This document shows, in pieces, positions 51,351-59,226 of a stretch of DNA of 64,000 bases (within the stretch, counting starts at the first letter, position 1; each line of letters opens with the position of its first letter). Under the pieces are notes generated by a model. The model worked only from the letters and a program-made list of their open reading frames with translations, did no database searches and was not told the DNA's origin. A program made the translations under genes and the position numbers. Source of the stretch: DASTSN01 sp035549175 (GTDB lineage Bacteria; Bacteroidota; Bacteroidia; Chitinophagales; Chitinophagaceae); contig DASZRL010000099.1 in NCBI GenBank assembly GCA_035549175.1, positions 1 to 64,000 of the forward strand, written 5' to 3'.

Positions 51351-52195
51351 CCCATGTTGTTTTTAACGCCGCCGAAGTGGACCTGATGAAGCAGGTGATG
51401 GAACTGGAACCCGGCCTCTCCGGTGAGGTGATCCTGATCCGGGATGATTTTGCGGTCGGTCCGCTGCTGGGGATCGACACCGAGGAAGGGTGGCAGGCCC
51501 GACTGACCTGGTGGAAGACCCTGTTATCGGGCTCGCCTTACGGAGCGGAGACTGCCGGCCAATTTGATGATCGCCAGACGGTGGCGACCCTACAGGCGGA
51601 GCTCCGGGAACATCCCGACCTGGAATGCTGGATCTGGATGGGCCAGAACCAGCACGACGTGTGCGGATATTACTGGCTGATGTCCCGGCTGGGGGAGTTC
51701 CAGGGGCGCATCCAGGTCCTATACCTGAATAACCTGCCGTTCCTCAATGAAAAGGGGCAGCTGTTTTACCCTTCCTGGCTTCACGAGATCCAGCCCAGGG
51801 AGTTTCTCAAGGCACGTAAACTGGCCCGACCCATCACCTTGAGTGAATTTGAGGTGGACCCCGACGAGTGGAAGCGGCTCTGCGAGGAGAATGCGCCTGT
51901 CCGCATCCTGGAAGGCGGCAAGAAAATTTCGGGTCGCGGCGTGGATTTTTATGATGCCGAGATTCTCAGGAACCTGACCCGGGAATGGCAGAAGGCAACC
52001 CGGGTTCTGACAAATACCCTGCACCGGATGAAGATCAAGACGGGGGATCTGTTCCTGATGAGCCGGATCCGCGAACTGCTGGCGGCCGGGCGTATCGAAT
52101 CCATGGGGGACACCACGAAGGGATGGAAGGATTTTGACCTGCGGTTGCCGGCCAGCCAGCAGGAAACCATGGCGGAGCCACAGCCGATTCACTAA
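51347..52195 (+). CDS. DUF1835-domain protein
   Basis: 282 residues. The first 120 or so residues (VVFNAAEVDLMKQVMEL, GEVILIRDDFAVGPLL, CWIWMGQNQHDVCGYYWLMSRL) match the DUF1835 pattern; the second half (LSEFEVDPDEWKRLCEENAPVRI ... DLFLMSRIRELLAAGRIE) resembles DUF3658. The family has no assigned function; the domain pair is common in Bacteroidota. ATG overlaps the methyltransferase stop by 4 bp and the parC start follows after 15 bp, so it is a full member of the parE-parC operon. Confidence 0.85.
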   Translation: MTHVVFNAAEVDLMKQVMELEPGLSGEVILIRDDFAVGPLLGIDTEEGWQARLTWWKTLLSGSPYGAETAGQFDDRQTVATLQAELREHPDLECWIWMGQNQHDVCGYYWLMSRLGEFQGRIQVLYLNNLPFLNEKGQLFYPSWLHEIQPREFLKARKLARPITLSEFEVDPDEWKRLCEENAPVRILEGGKKISGRGVDFYDAEILRNLTREWQKATRVLTNTLHRMKIKTGDLFLMSRIRELLAAGRIESMGDTTKGWKDFDLRLPASQQETMAEPQPIH

Positions 52196-52210
52196 TTAAA
52201 GTTTGTCAAC

Positions 52211-54724
52211 ATGGCCAAGACAGCTACCCGGGAAGAATTTCAACAAAGCGATAATGGCCTGAACGGCCAGTATAAGAGCTGGTTTCTGGATTATGCCTCC
52301 TACGTTATCCTGGAGCGCGCCGTGCCGGCCATTGAGGACGGCCTGAAGCCGGTACAGCGCAGGATCCTTCACGCCATGAAGGAGATGGATGACGGCCGGT
52401 TCAACAAGGTGGCCAATATTATCGGTCAGGCCATGCAGTATCACCCGCATGGTGATGCCAGTATCGGGGATGCGCTGGTCAACCTGGGCCAGAAGGACCT
52501 GCTTATTGATACCCAGGGAAACTGGGGGGATGTGCGCACGGGGGATGAGGCCGCCGCAGCCCGTTATATCGAAGCCCGCCTGAGTAAATTTGCGCTGGAG
52601 GTGGCTTTCAATCCCAAAACCACCGAATGGCAGCTCAGCTACGATGGCCGCAAGAATGAGCCGGTAGCCCTGCCCATGAAGTTTCCGCTGTTGCTGGCCC
52701 AGGGTGCGGACGGCATTGCCGTGGGGTTATCCACTAAGATCCTGCCGCATAACTTCTGCGAACTGATTGAGGCGGCTGTCAAATACCTGCGGGGAAAGAA
52801 ATTTGACCTGTTTCCGGATTTCCAGACGGGTGGTATGGTCGATGTGACGGACTATAACCAGGGGCGCCGAGGCGGAAAGGTCAAGGTGCGGGCGCATATC
52901 CAGGAAGTGGATAAGAAGACGCTGGCGATCCGCAGCGTACCCTTTGGTGTCACCACGACGCAGCTCATGGAGTCCATCGTCAAGGCGAACGACCAGGGCA
53001 AGATCAAGATCAAAAAGGTGACTGATAATACCGCGGCCGAGGTGGAGATCCAGATCGACCTGGCACCGGGCATATCCCCCGATCTTACGATCGACGCTCT
53101 CTATAAGTTCACCGATTGTGAAGTATCCATCTCGCCTAATGCCTGCGTGATCGTGGATATGAAGCCGCGGTTTCTGGGTGTTCAGGAACTGCTCAAACTT
53201 TCCGTGGACCGGACCAAGGACCTGCTGGAGCAGGAGCTGAAAATACGCCTGGCGGAACTCCAGGAAAAATGGCATTATACCTCCTTGGAAAAGATATTCT
53301 TCGAGGAGAAGATCTATAAGGAACTGGAAAAAAAGCATGAAACCTGGGAAAAGGTTCTGGAAGCGATTGGCAAGGCCTTTGTACCCTTTGCCAAACAGTT
53401 GCGCCGCGAAATCTCCCGCGAGGACATCCTCAAACTGACCGAAAAGCCCGTCCGCCGGATTTACCGCCTGGACATCGAGGAGCTGAATGAACAGATCCGC
53501 GGCCTGGAAGCCGAGATCCGCCAGGTTCGCCACGACCTCAACCACCTGGTGGATTTTGCGGTAGCCTACTATGAAAACCTGCTCAAAAAATACGGCAAGG
53601 GGCGGGAGCGAAAAACCGAGATCCGCGAGTTCGAGGTCATTGAAGCCCGCCAGGTGGCTATTACCAATACCAAGCTGTATGTAAACCGGGAGGAAGGTTT
53701 TATCGGGACAGGCTTGAAAAAGGATGAATATGTCTGTGATTGTTCGGACCTCGACGATATCATCGCCTTTACAAAGCGCGGGATCATGAAAGTGGTTAAG
53801 GTGTCCGATAAAACCTTCATTGGCAAGGATATCCTCCATGTAGCGGTCTTCCGCCGCAATGACGAGCGTACCACTTACAACATGATCTACCTGGACGGGG
53901 CAACCGGCATCAGCTATGCCAAACGATTTAACGTGACCGGGGTGACCCGGGACAAGGAATATGACCTGACCCGGGGACACGATAAGTCCCGGGTACACTA
54001 CTTTTCAGCCAACCCGAACGGCGAGGCCGAGGTGGTCAAGATCATTCTGGGTAACTGCACGGCCCGTATCAAGGAATTTGAATTTTACTTCGAGGAACTG
54101 GAGATCAAGAACCGGGGCAGCATGGGCAACCAGGTGACCAAGTATCCCATCCGAAACGTAAAGTTCAAGGAAGCCGGCCGGTCTACCCTGGCCGGCAGAA
54201 AGCTCTGGTATGACGAACAGTTCGGTCGCCTCAATACCGAAGGCAAAGGACTGCTGCTGGGCAGTTTTGAGGAGGACGAACGGATCCTGGTGGTATACCG
54301 GGACGGAAACTATGAAGTTACAGACCATGAGTTGACGCAGAAGATCGATGCCGACAAAGTGCTGCTGGTAGAAAAATTCGATCCGGAACGGATCGTGAGT
54401 GCCGTGTATGTAGACCAGGATAAAAAGCAGTTTCTCGTTAAGCGGTTCCGCATTGAAACCACGACCCTGAAATCCAAATTCCTTTTCATCAAGGAAGGAG
54501 AGGGCAACTATGTCGAGGCGGTAACGACGGATCCCGAGCCGGTACTTTCCGTACAGCAGGGCCGGGGTGCCCAGGTGCGCCGCGGGAAATTCAAGATCGT
54601 CAAGGTGGCTGAGGTGATGGGCTGGAAAGCCGTCGGCACCAAGCTGGTAGACTATAGCAAGAGCGTGGAGATGGAGTGGGAGCGCCATTCCGGCCCTACG
54701 GGTCAGGCAGAACTATTTGGTTGA
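52211..54724 (+). CDS. parC: DNA topoisomerase IV subunit A (ParC)
   Basis: 837 residues. Breakage-reunion domain from the N-terminus: SWFLDYASYVILERAVP, GDGLKPVQRRIL region, HPHGDASI, and the catalytic Tyr119 (AARYIEARL). The coiled-coil arm is about 370-470. The C-terminal beta-pinwheel follows (about 480-830). Quinolone-determining residues would lie around 80-85 (HPHGDASIGDAL), where Ser/Thr is replaced by Ala at the second position after Asp. It pairs with ParE. The GyrA box QRRGGKG is absent, which favours ParC. Confidence 0.93.
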   Translation: MAKTATREEFQQSDNGLNGQYKSWFLDYASYVILERAVPAIEDGLKPVQRRILHAMKEMDDGRFNKVANIIGQAMQYHPHGDASIGDALVNLGQKDLLIDTQGNWGDVRTGDEAAAARYIEARLSKFALEVAFNPKTTEWQLSYDGRKNEPVALPMKFPLLLAQGADGIAVGLSTKILPHNFCELIEAAVKYLRGKKFDLFPDFQTGGMVDVTDYNQGRRGGKVKVRAHIQEVDKKTLAIRSVPFGVTTTQLMESIVKANDQGKIKIKKVTDNTAAEVEIQIDLAPGISPDLTIDALYKFTDCEVSISPNACVIVDMKPRFLGVQELLKLSVDRTKDLLEQELKIRLAELQEKWHYTSLEKIFFEEKIYKELEKKHETWEKVLEAIGKAFVPFAKQLRREISREDILKLTEKPVRRIYRLDIEELNEQIRGLEAEIRQVRHDLNHLVDFAVAYYENLLKKYGKGRERKTEIREFEVIEARQVAITNTKLYVNREEGFIGTGLKKDEYVCDCSDLDDIIAFTKRGIMKVVKVSDKTFIGKDILHVAVFRRNDERTTYNMIYLDGATGISYAKRFNVTGVTRDKEYDLTRGHDKSRVHYFSANPNGEAEVVKIILGNCTARIKEFEFYFEELEIKNRGSMGNQVTKYPIRNVKFKEAGRSTLAGRKLWYDEQFGRLNTEGKGLLLGSFEEDERILVVYRDGNYEVTDHELTQKIDADKVLLVEKFDPERIVSAVYVDQDKKQFLVKRFRIETTTLKSKFLFIKEGEGNYVEAVTTDPEPVLSVQQGRGAQVRRGKFKIVKVAEVMGWKAVGTKLVDYSKSVEMEWERHSGPTGQAELFG

Positions 54725-54758
54725 TCCGGTGGATAAGCGTCCCGGTGCCGGGGGGGGG

Positions 54759-55691
54759 TTAACGGGCCGGTGATTTGGCACGGCGGATCCGGACCGTAGC
54801 ATTTTTTTCCAGGTTGCTGGACAGGCGTATTTCGTAGCGTTTCGTACCGTCACTGATAAGCATGAGGGCTGTGTTGGGCGGTATGGATCCCAGGTTATCG
54901 GCAAACATGGTTAGTTCATTATATTCCCGGGTGGAATCCAGCCCCAGGTTGAAATGCAGGGCCCGGGTACTGATCATCCGGTTAAATGCCAGCAGCTGGT
55001 TATTGAAAAAGACTGAAATGGAATCTCCGTCCACCTCCCCGTTGTCATAGAAGTCCACCTGTATCGAATCGGAATGAACCGTAATTTCATCGGCTACCAC
55101 ATTTTCCCGTTCCTTAAATTCACGCTCAATGACATAATTCACCACTTTGCGCTGGATGACCGTGGCCGCCACGAGGGTATCCGCAGGGGCCGGCTTCCAG
55201 ACCTGGTAGGTTTCCTTATACAGGCGAAGGGCGTTCAGGACCGAATCCTGGTTGACCGCTCCGGTATCCTTTCGCAGGATAAAACTGATATCGGCACAGG
55301 TATGCTTATATTCCGGTTTGCCATAGAAAAGGCCGGTAAGCCTGCTGTCGGCGCGGGAGACACGCAGGGTGGCCGTCAATGACATAATGCAGTCCACTTC
55401 CATGTTGCTCAGGGAACCATTGTAGGTTATGGGAATATCGGCCAGGCTAAGCTGACGGGTCTGCGCATTGTAATTACCTGTTACAGCCAGGCTCCGGAAA
55501 GTGTTTTTGAAATAATAGTTCAGCACACCCTTCACCTGCGACCGCTCCTGGCGCAGAATGAGCTCCACCAGGTAATTGTTGGCCGAACCGGAAGTCTGCA
55601 CATTGGCGTTTCCATACCAGTAACCGGAAACTGACTGGGCACCGGCCAGGGCAGCCCCCAGCAGCAGGATGGTTGCAAACAGTAATTTCAT
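54759..55691 (-). CDS. Exported protein of unknown function
   Basis: 310 residues from the ATG at 55691; signal peptide about 1-18 (MKLLFATILLLGAALAGA). Two beta-rich parts: an N-terminal domain (SVSGYWYGNANV, LVELILRQERSQVKGVLNYYF) that looks like a lipocalin-like or calycin barrel, and a C-terminal domain about 205-310 (ITVHSDSIQVDFYDNGEVDGDSISVFFNN) that resembles a small all-beta domain with a conserved DNGEVDGD motif. No enzymatic residues identified. Common in this family of bacteria by look, with no known function. Confidence 0.65.
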   Translation of the reverse strand: MKLLFATILLLGAALAGAQSVSGYWYGNANVQTSGSANNYLVELILRQERSQVKGVLNYYFKNTFRSLAVTGNYNAQTRQLSLADIPITYNGSLSNMEVDCIMSLTATLRVSRADSRLTGLFYGKPEYKHTCADISFILRKDTGAVNQDSVLNALRLYKETYQVWKPAPADTLVAATVIQRKVVNYVIEREFKERENVVADEITVHSDSIQVDFYDNGEVDGDSISVFFNNQLLAFNRMISTRALHFNLGLDSTREYNELTMFADNLGSIPPNTALMLISDGTKRYEIRLSSNLEKNATVRIRRAKSPAR

Positions 55692-55740
55692 ATGCCAGTT
55701 GGGAGCAAAAACCATGCTCCCCTTGTATTTACCAGGAAAG

Positions 55741-56175
55741 TTATTTAATATACCGCTTCATTTCCTTTTCCATATCCCGCTGGCGGATGGTTTCCCGCTT
55801 GTCATGCAATTTCTTTCCCTTACCCAGGCCGATCTCGACTTTGATCAGTTTTTTGGGATTCAGGTAGACCCGCAGGGGCACCAGGGAATAGCCTTTTTCC
55901 TTAAGCTTGGCCTCTATGCGCTGAATTTCCCTTTTCTGTAACAGGAGTTTTCGGTCCCGCAGGGGGTCATGATTGTTTACCGTACCGTGCGAATACTCCG
56001 CAATATGCATGTGCTTGAGCCAGACCTCCCCCTGGTGGATAATACAGTAACTGTCATTGAAACTTGCCCGTCCCGCCCGCAGGGACTTTACCTCGGTGCC
56101 GGTCAGTACAATGCCCGCATCGTATTTGGCATCGATGAAATATTCGTAGTACGCTGAACGATTCTTGATTTCCAT
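55741..56175 (-). CDS. smpB: SsrA-binding protein SmpB
   Basis: 144 residues, the normal SmpB length: an OB-fold with KNRSAYYEYFIDAKYDAGIVLTGTEVKSLR and the C-terminal basic tail (GKGKKLHDKRETIRQRD) that follows the ribosome's mRNA channel. It carries tmRNA to stalled ribosomes for trans-translation. The tmRNA gene (ssrA) is not in the window. The start at 56175 was chosen because it aligns with the family opening; the open frame to 56214 adds an unrelated Pro/Gly stretch. Confidence 0.96.
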   Translation of the reverse strand: MEIKNRSAYYEYFIDAKYDAGIVLTGTEVKSLRAGRASFNDSYCIIHQGEVWLKHMHIAEYSHGTVNNHDPLRDRKLLLQKREIQRIEAKLKEKGYSLVPLRVYLNPKKLIKVEIGLGKGKKLHDKRETIRQRDMEKEMKRYIK

Positions 56176-56225
56176 CGCTGAGTTTGCATCCGGGCCGGAT
56201 CCATCCGGCAGCAACCGGAGCGGGC

Positions 56226-57140
56226 TTAATTTTTAAAGAGAGTCAGTACCGTTGCCAGTCGCTCTTTGAGCTCCTTGCGCGGCACGATAAAGTCCAAGAA
56301 GCCGTGCTCCAGGATAAATTCACTGCGCTGGAAGCCTTCGGGCAAATCCTTCTTGATGGTTTCTTTTATGACGCGGGGGCCCGCAAAACCTATCAGGGCA
56401 CCCGGCTCGGCGATATTGAGGTCGCCCAGCATGCCGAATGAGGCAGAAATGCCACCGAAGGTCGGATCGGTCAGCAGGGAGATATAGGGAAGCCGGGCAT
56501 CGCTTAGTTGGGAAAGTTTGCCGCTGGTCTTGGCCAATTGCATCAGGGAAAAGGCGCTTTCCATCATCCGGGCGCCGCCGCTTTTGCAGATGACCAGGTA
56601 GGGGAGGCGATGCTGGATACAGTAATCCACCGCACGCGAGAATTTTTCACCCATCACACTTCCCAGGGAGCCGCCTATGAATTCGAAGTCCATGCAGGCG
56701 ACAACCAGTTCATGGCTTCCCACTTTGCCGACTGCCACCCGCATGGAATCCTTCAGGTCGGTCTTGCTCCAGATTTCTTCCAGGCGCTTCTGGTAGGGTT
56801 TAAGGTCCGTAAAGCCCAGAAAATCCTTGCTCCGGATCTGGTCAAACAGCTCGGTATATTGCTTGTCGTCAAAGAGTATATCGTAATATTCCTCGCTGCC
56901 GATGCGGTGATGGTAGTTGCATTTGGGGCATACAAACAGGTTTTCGCGCAGATCTGATACCGTACAGATATAACCGCATTCAGGGCATTTGGCCCATAAT
57001 CCCTCCGGAGTTTCTTTCTTTTCCGAGGTGGAAGTCAGGATCCCTTTCTTAATGCGCTTGAACCACCTGCTTTTGGTTTCTTCTGTTTTTCCCTCTTCAC
57101 CTGCCAGATTGGCATCAAAATCTTCAAATTGCTTAGCCAT
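56226..57140 (-). CDS. accD: Acetyl-CoA carboxylase, carboxyltransferase subunit beta
   Basis: 304 residues. An N-terminal four-Cys zinc finger (about 52-74: CPECGYIC then CPKCNYHH) precedes the crotonase-fold carboxyltransferase domain (GSLGSVMGEKFSRAVDYC, KSGGARMMESAFSLMQL, DPTFGGISASFGMLGD). It works with AccA, AccB and AccC to make malonyl-CoA, the first step of fatty-acid synthesis. The start at 57140 gives MAKQFEDFD; the preceding codons to 57161 belong to the leader. smpB follows 50 bp downstream. Confidence 0.95.
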   Translation of the reverse strand: MAKQFEDFDANLAGEEGKTEETKSRWFKRIKKGILTSTSEKKETPEGLWAKCPECGYICTVSDLRENLFVCPKCNYHHRIGSEEYYDILFDDKQYTELFDQIRSKDFLGFTDLKPYQKRLEEIWSKTDLKDSMRVAVGKVGSHELVVACMDFEFIGGSLGSVMGEKFSRAVDYCIQHRLPYLVICKSGGARMMESAFSLMQLAKTSGKLSQLSDARLPYISLLTDPTFGGISASFGMLGDLNIAEPGALIGFAGPRVIKETIKKDLPEGFQRSEFILEHGFLDFIVPRKELKERLATVLTLFKN

Positions 57141-57158
57141 AACCGTAGTGTTAGGATA

Positions 57159-57166
57159 CAAATATA
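57159..57166 (-). promoter_or_regulatory. Bacteroidota -7 box (TATATTTG) before accD
   Basis: TATATTTG on the minus strand, 19 bp before the accD start. A -33 TTG is not evident. The short leader would leave no room for the codons up to 57161. Confidence 0.5.
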
Positions 57167-57245
57167 GGGCAGTCCCGGCATTTGGTAGCGGCCGCGGTAT
57201 TAGGCGCCGAACCGGACAGCAAAGTGGACAGCTGGCAATTCAGGG

Positions 57246-59180
57246 TCAGAAGGCGCGTTTCCCCGGGTCGCCTGCCAGGTCGATCATGGCAGCGAGTTCC
57301 TGGATCAGATTGTCATCACTGCCATCGAAGCCAACGGATTTGAAGCGGATCGTTCCCTCCTTGTCCAGCACAAATTTGGTGGGAATGCCATCTACCTTGA
57401 ACTGGCTGACCACCTGATCATCCTTGTCAACCAGGACATGAAAACTGTAATGGTTCTTGGTAATGAAATCGCGGGCATTCTTCACTTTGTCGTCGGATTG
57501 CTCCCAGGTATCAATGAACAGGAATTTGACGTCTGCGCTGTCCTTGTACCGGGTCACCATCTTTTGCATGGCTGGGAAGGAGGCTTTGCAGGGACCGCAC
57601 CAGGTTGCCCAGAAATCCACTACCACTACTTTATTTTTCAGGTCAGCGATCTGTACACGCTGACCGTCCAGATCATACAGGGCGAAGGAGGGGGCCGTCT
57701 GGCTGAGGATGGATTTTCGCAGTTCCTCCAGCAGGTGCAGGTATCCCGCCTGTTGAAGCTGGGCATAGTATTGGTCAAAGCCGTCCGCGGAAGGGTTTGA
57801 CCTGGCAAATGTGCGTTGAAGCACATCCCGGACCGAGGCCGATGCGGTTCCCTGACGGACAAACTGTTCCAGCTGTGCCTTGTATTTTTTGACCGGCAGG
57901 GCCCGTTCGGCAACCAGGGCATAGGTTCCGTTCTCATCCGCGCTCTTTCCCTGGGCGATATCCAGGGCGGCAGTCCGGGTGTAGGGCAGCGCATCCTTAT
58001 AGCGTCCCAGGCGGTACAGGATCATGGCGTAGGTGTCCGCATACATGCCATAGGTAGCCTGGCGGCTCTTTTGCCACTGTGAGCTGGTGATATAATCAGG
58101 TTTGGGCGTACTGGGTTTTTCCCATTCCTGCCTGGCTGTAGTAACAGCGAACCGGGATATTTCCTCGGCAAACGCCAGGTTGGTGCTGTCCTGTTGCATT
58201 TCCCAGGCTACATTGTTGTACAGGGACGCCAGGTCATTTTTCCCTATGCGGGTACCAGCTGCGGCAATCGTACGGCGGAAGCCGTCCCAGTCCTTGCTAT
58301 TGGCAAAGCTGTTGGCCAGGGAAGACCACATTGTGGTTGACATATTGGCATAGCGCTTCCATGCGGTGTCTTTGTCAAGCTGTTGGCTGATTTCGGCAAG
58401 CTGCTTTTCTTTCTTGGCAGGATCCGATTCCCGGAAATAATGAGAGATCGCTTCATCCTGCACCCACATCCCCTGGGGGTATTTTTCCTTTTTCAACCGG
58501 TTGATCCAGGCCGCCTGCTGCGGCAGTTTGGCCGCCGTGTATAGCATTTCCAGGTACTGGTAGTCACTTTCCTGATTCAGGCCCTTCTGCAGTGTATTTT
58601 CGATCTCATGCTGGGCGGTGGAGGGGACACGATCCTTGGCCTCGGTCATCAGCAGACGAAGGTACAGGCTCATGTACCGGGTCTTCCCTTCAGGAAACAA
58701 ACTCAATTCCTTTTCCACGCTTTCCAGCGCCCGTTTGGTGTCCCGATCCAGGCCGGCCTCGTTTCCATAATACTGGTAATAATTGGAAAGGCTGGCATAA
58801 GCGCCCGCACGAACCCGGTCACCTGCATAAAGGAATGTCCAGTATCCATTATTATAATTGTTATCCAGTTTACCATCCGCTCCGAAACGGAAATACACGA
58901 AATTGCTGCCGGTGTCGGTCTGCAGGGTGGCCGTCCATTTCCCATCTTTTTTCTGCAGCGCCAGGTCTTGGGCTTTAATCGAGGCCCCGCCCAGTTCATA
59001 GGCGGCGGCTTCCAGGGGTGCCAGCGTTCCGGCAATATCCCCAGCTGGTTCATAGGTGATGGTAATAAGGTCCCCCGGCCTGGGCTGGCTGGGAGTCACT
59101 GAGAAATTGGTCTGGGACCAAGCCGAAAGACGGGTGAGTGTCCCGAAGACAATCAGCAGGAGGACGTTTCGAAATTTCAT
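57246..59180 (-). CDS. TlpA/ResA-like thiol-disulfide protein with large N-terminal region
   Basis: 644 residues. Signal peptide about 1-23, a beta-rich domain (about 25-125) with a low-complexity opening (NFSVTPSQPRPGDLITITYEP), a TPR-like helical region (130-470), and a C-terminal thioredoxin-like domain (about 495-640) with WATWCGPC (Cys528, Cys531) and a DGIPTKFVLDKEG loop with the cis-proline. Such periplasmic proteins keep cysteines of envelope proteins or cytochromes reduced. The N-terminal extension is larger than in ResA and probably binds partners. Confidence 0.82.
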   Translation of the reverse strand: MKFRNVLLLIVFGTLTRLSAWSQTNFSVTPSQPRPGDLITITYEPAGDIAGTLAPLEAAAYELGGASIKAQDLALQKKDGKWTATLQTDTGSNFVYFRFGADGKLDNNYNNGYWTFLYAGDRVRAGAYASLSNYYQYYGNEAGLDRDTKRALESVEKELSLFPEGKTRYMSLYLRLLMTEAKDRVPSTAQHEIENTLQKGLNQESDYQYLEMLYTAAKLPQQAAWINRLKKEKYPQGMWVQDEAISHYFRESDPAKKEKQLAEISQQLDKDTAWKRYANMSTTMWSSLANSFANSKDWDGFRRTIAAAGTRIGKNDLASLYNNVAWEMQQDSTNLAFAEEISRFAVTTARQEWEKPSTPKPDYITSSQWQKSRQATYGMYADTYAMILYRLGRYKDALPYTRTAALDIAQGKSADENGTYALVAERALPVKKYKAQLEQFVRQGTASASVRDVLQRTFARSNPSADGFDQYYAQLQQAGYLHLLEELRKSILSQTAPSFALYDLDGQRVQIADLKNKVVVVDFWATWCGPCKASFPAMQKMVTRYKDSADVKFLFIDTWEQSDDKVKNARDFITKNHYSFHVLVDKDDQVVSQFKVDGIPTKFVLDKEGTIRFKSVGFDGSDDNLIQELAAMIDLAGDPGKRAF

Positions 59181-59226
59181 GGTAAAAAGTGGTTGGTTTA
59201 GTTTGATCAGGGAAATTAAGGTAAGA

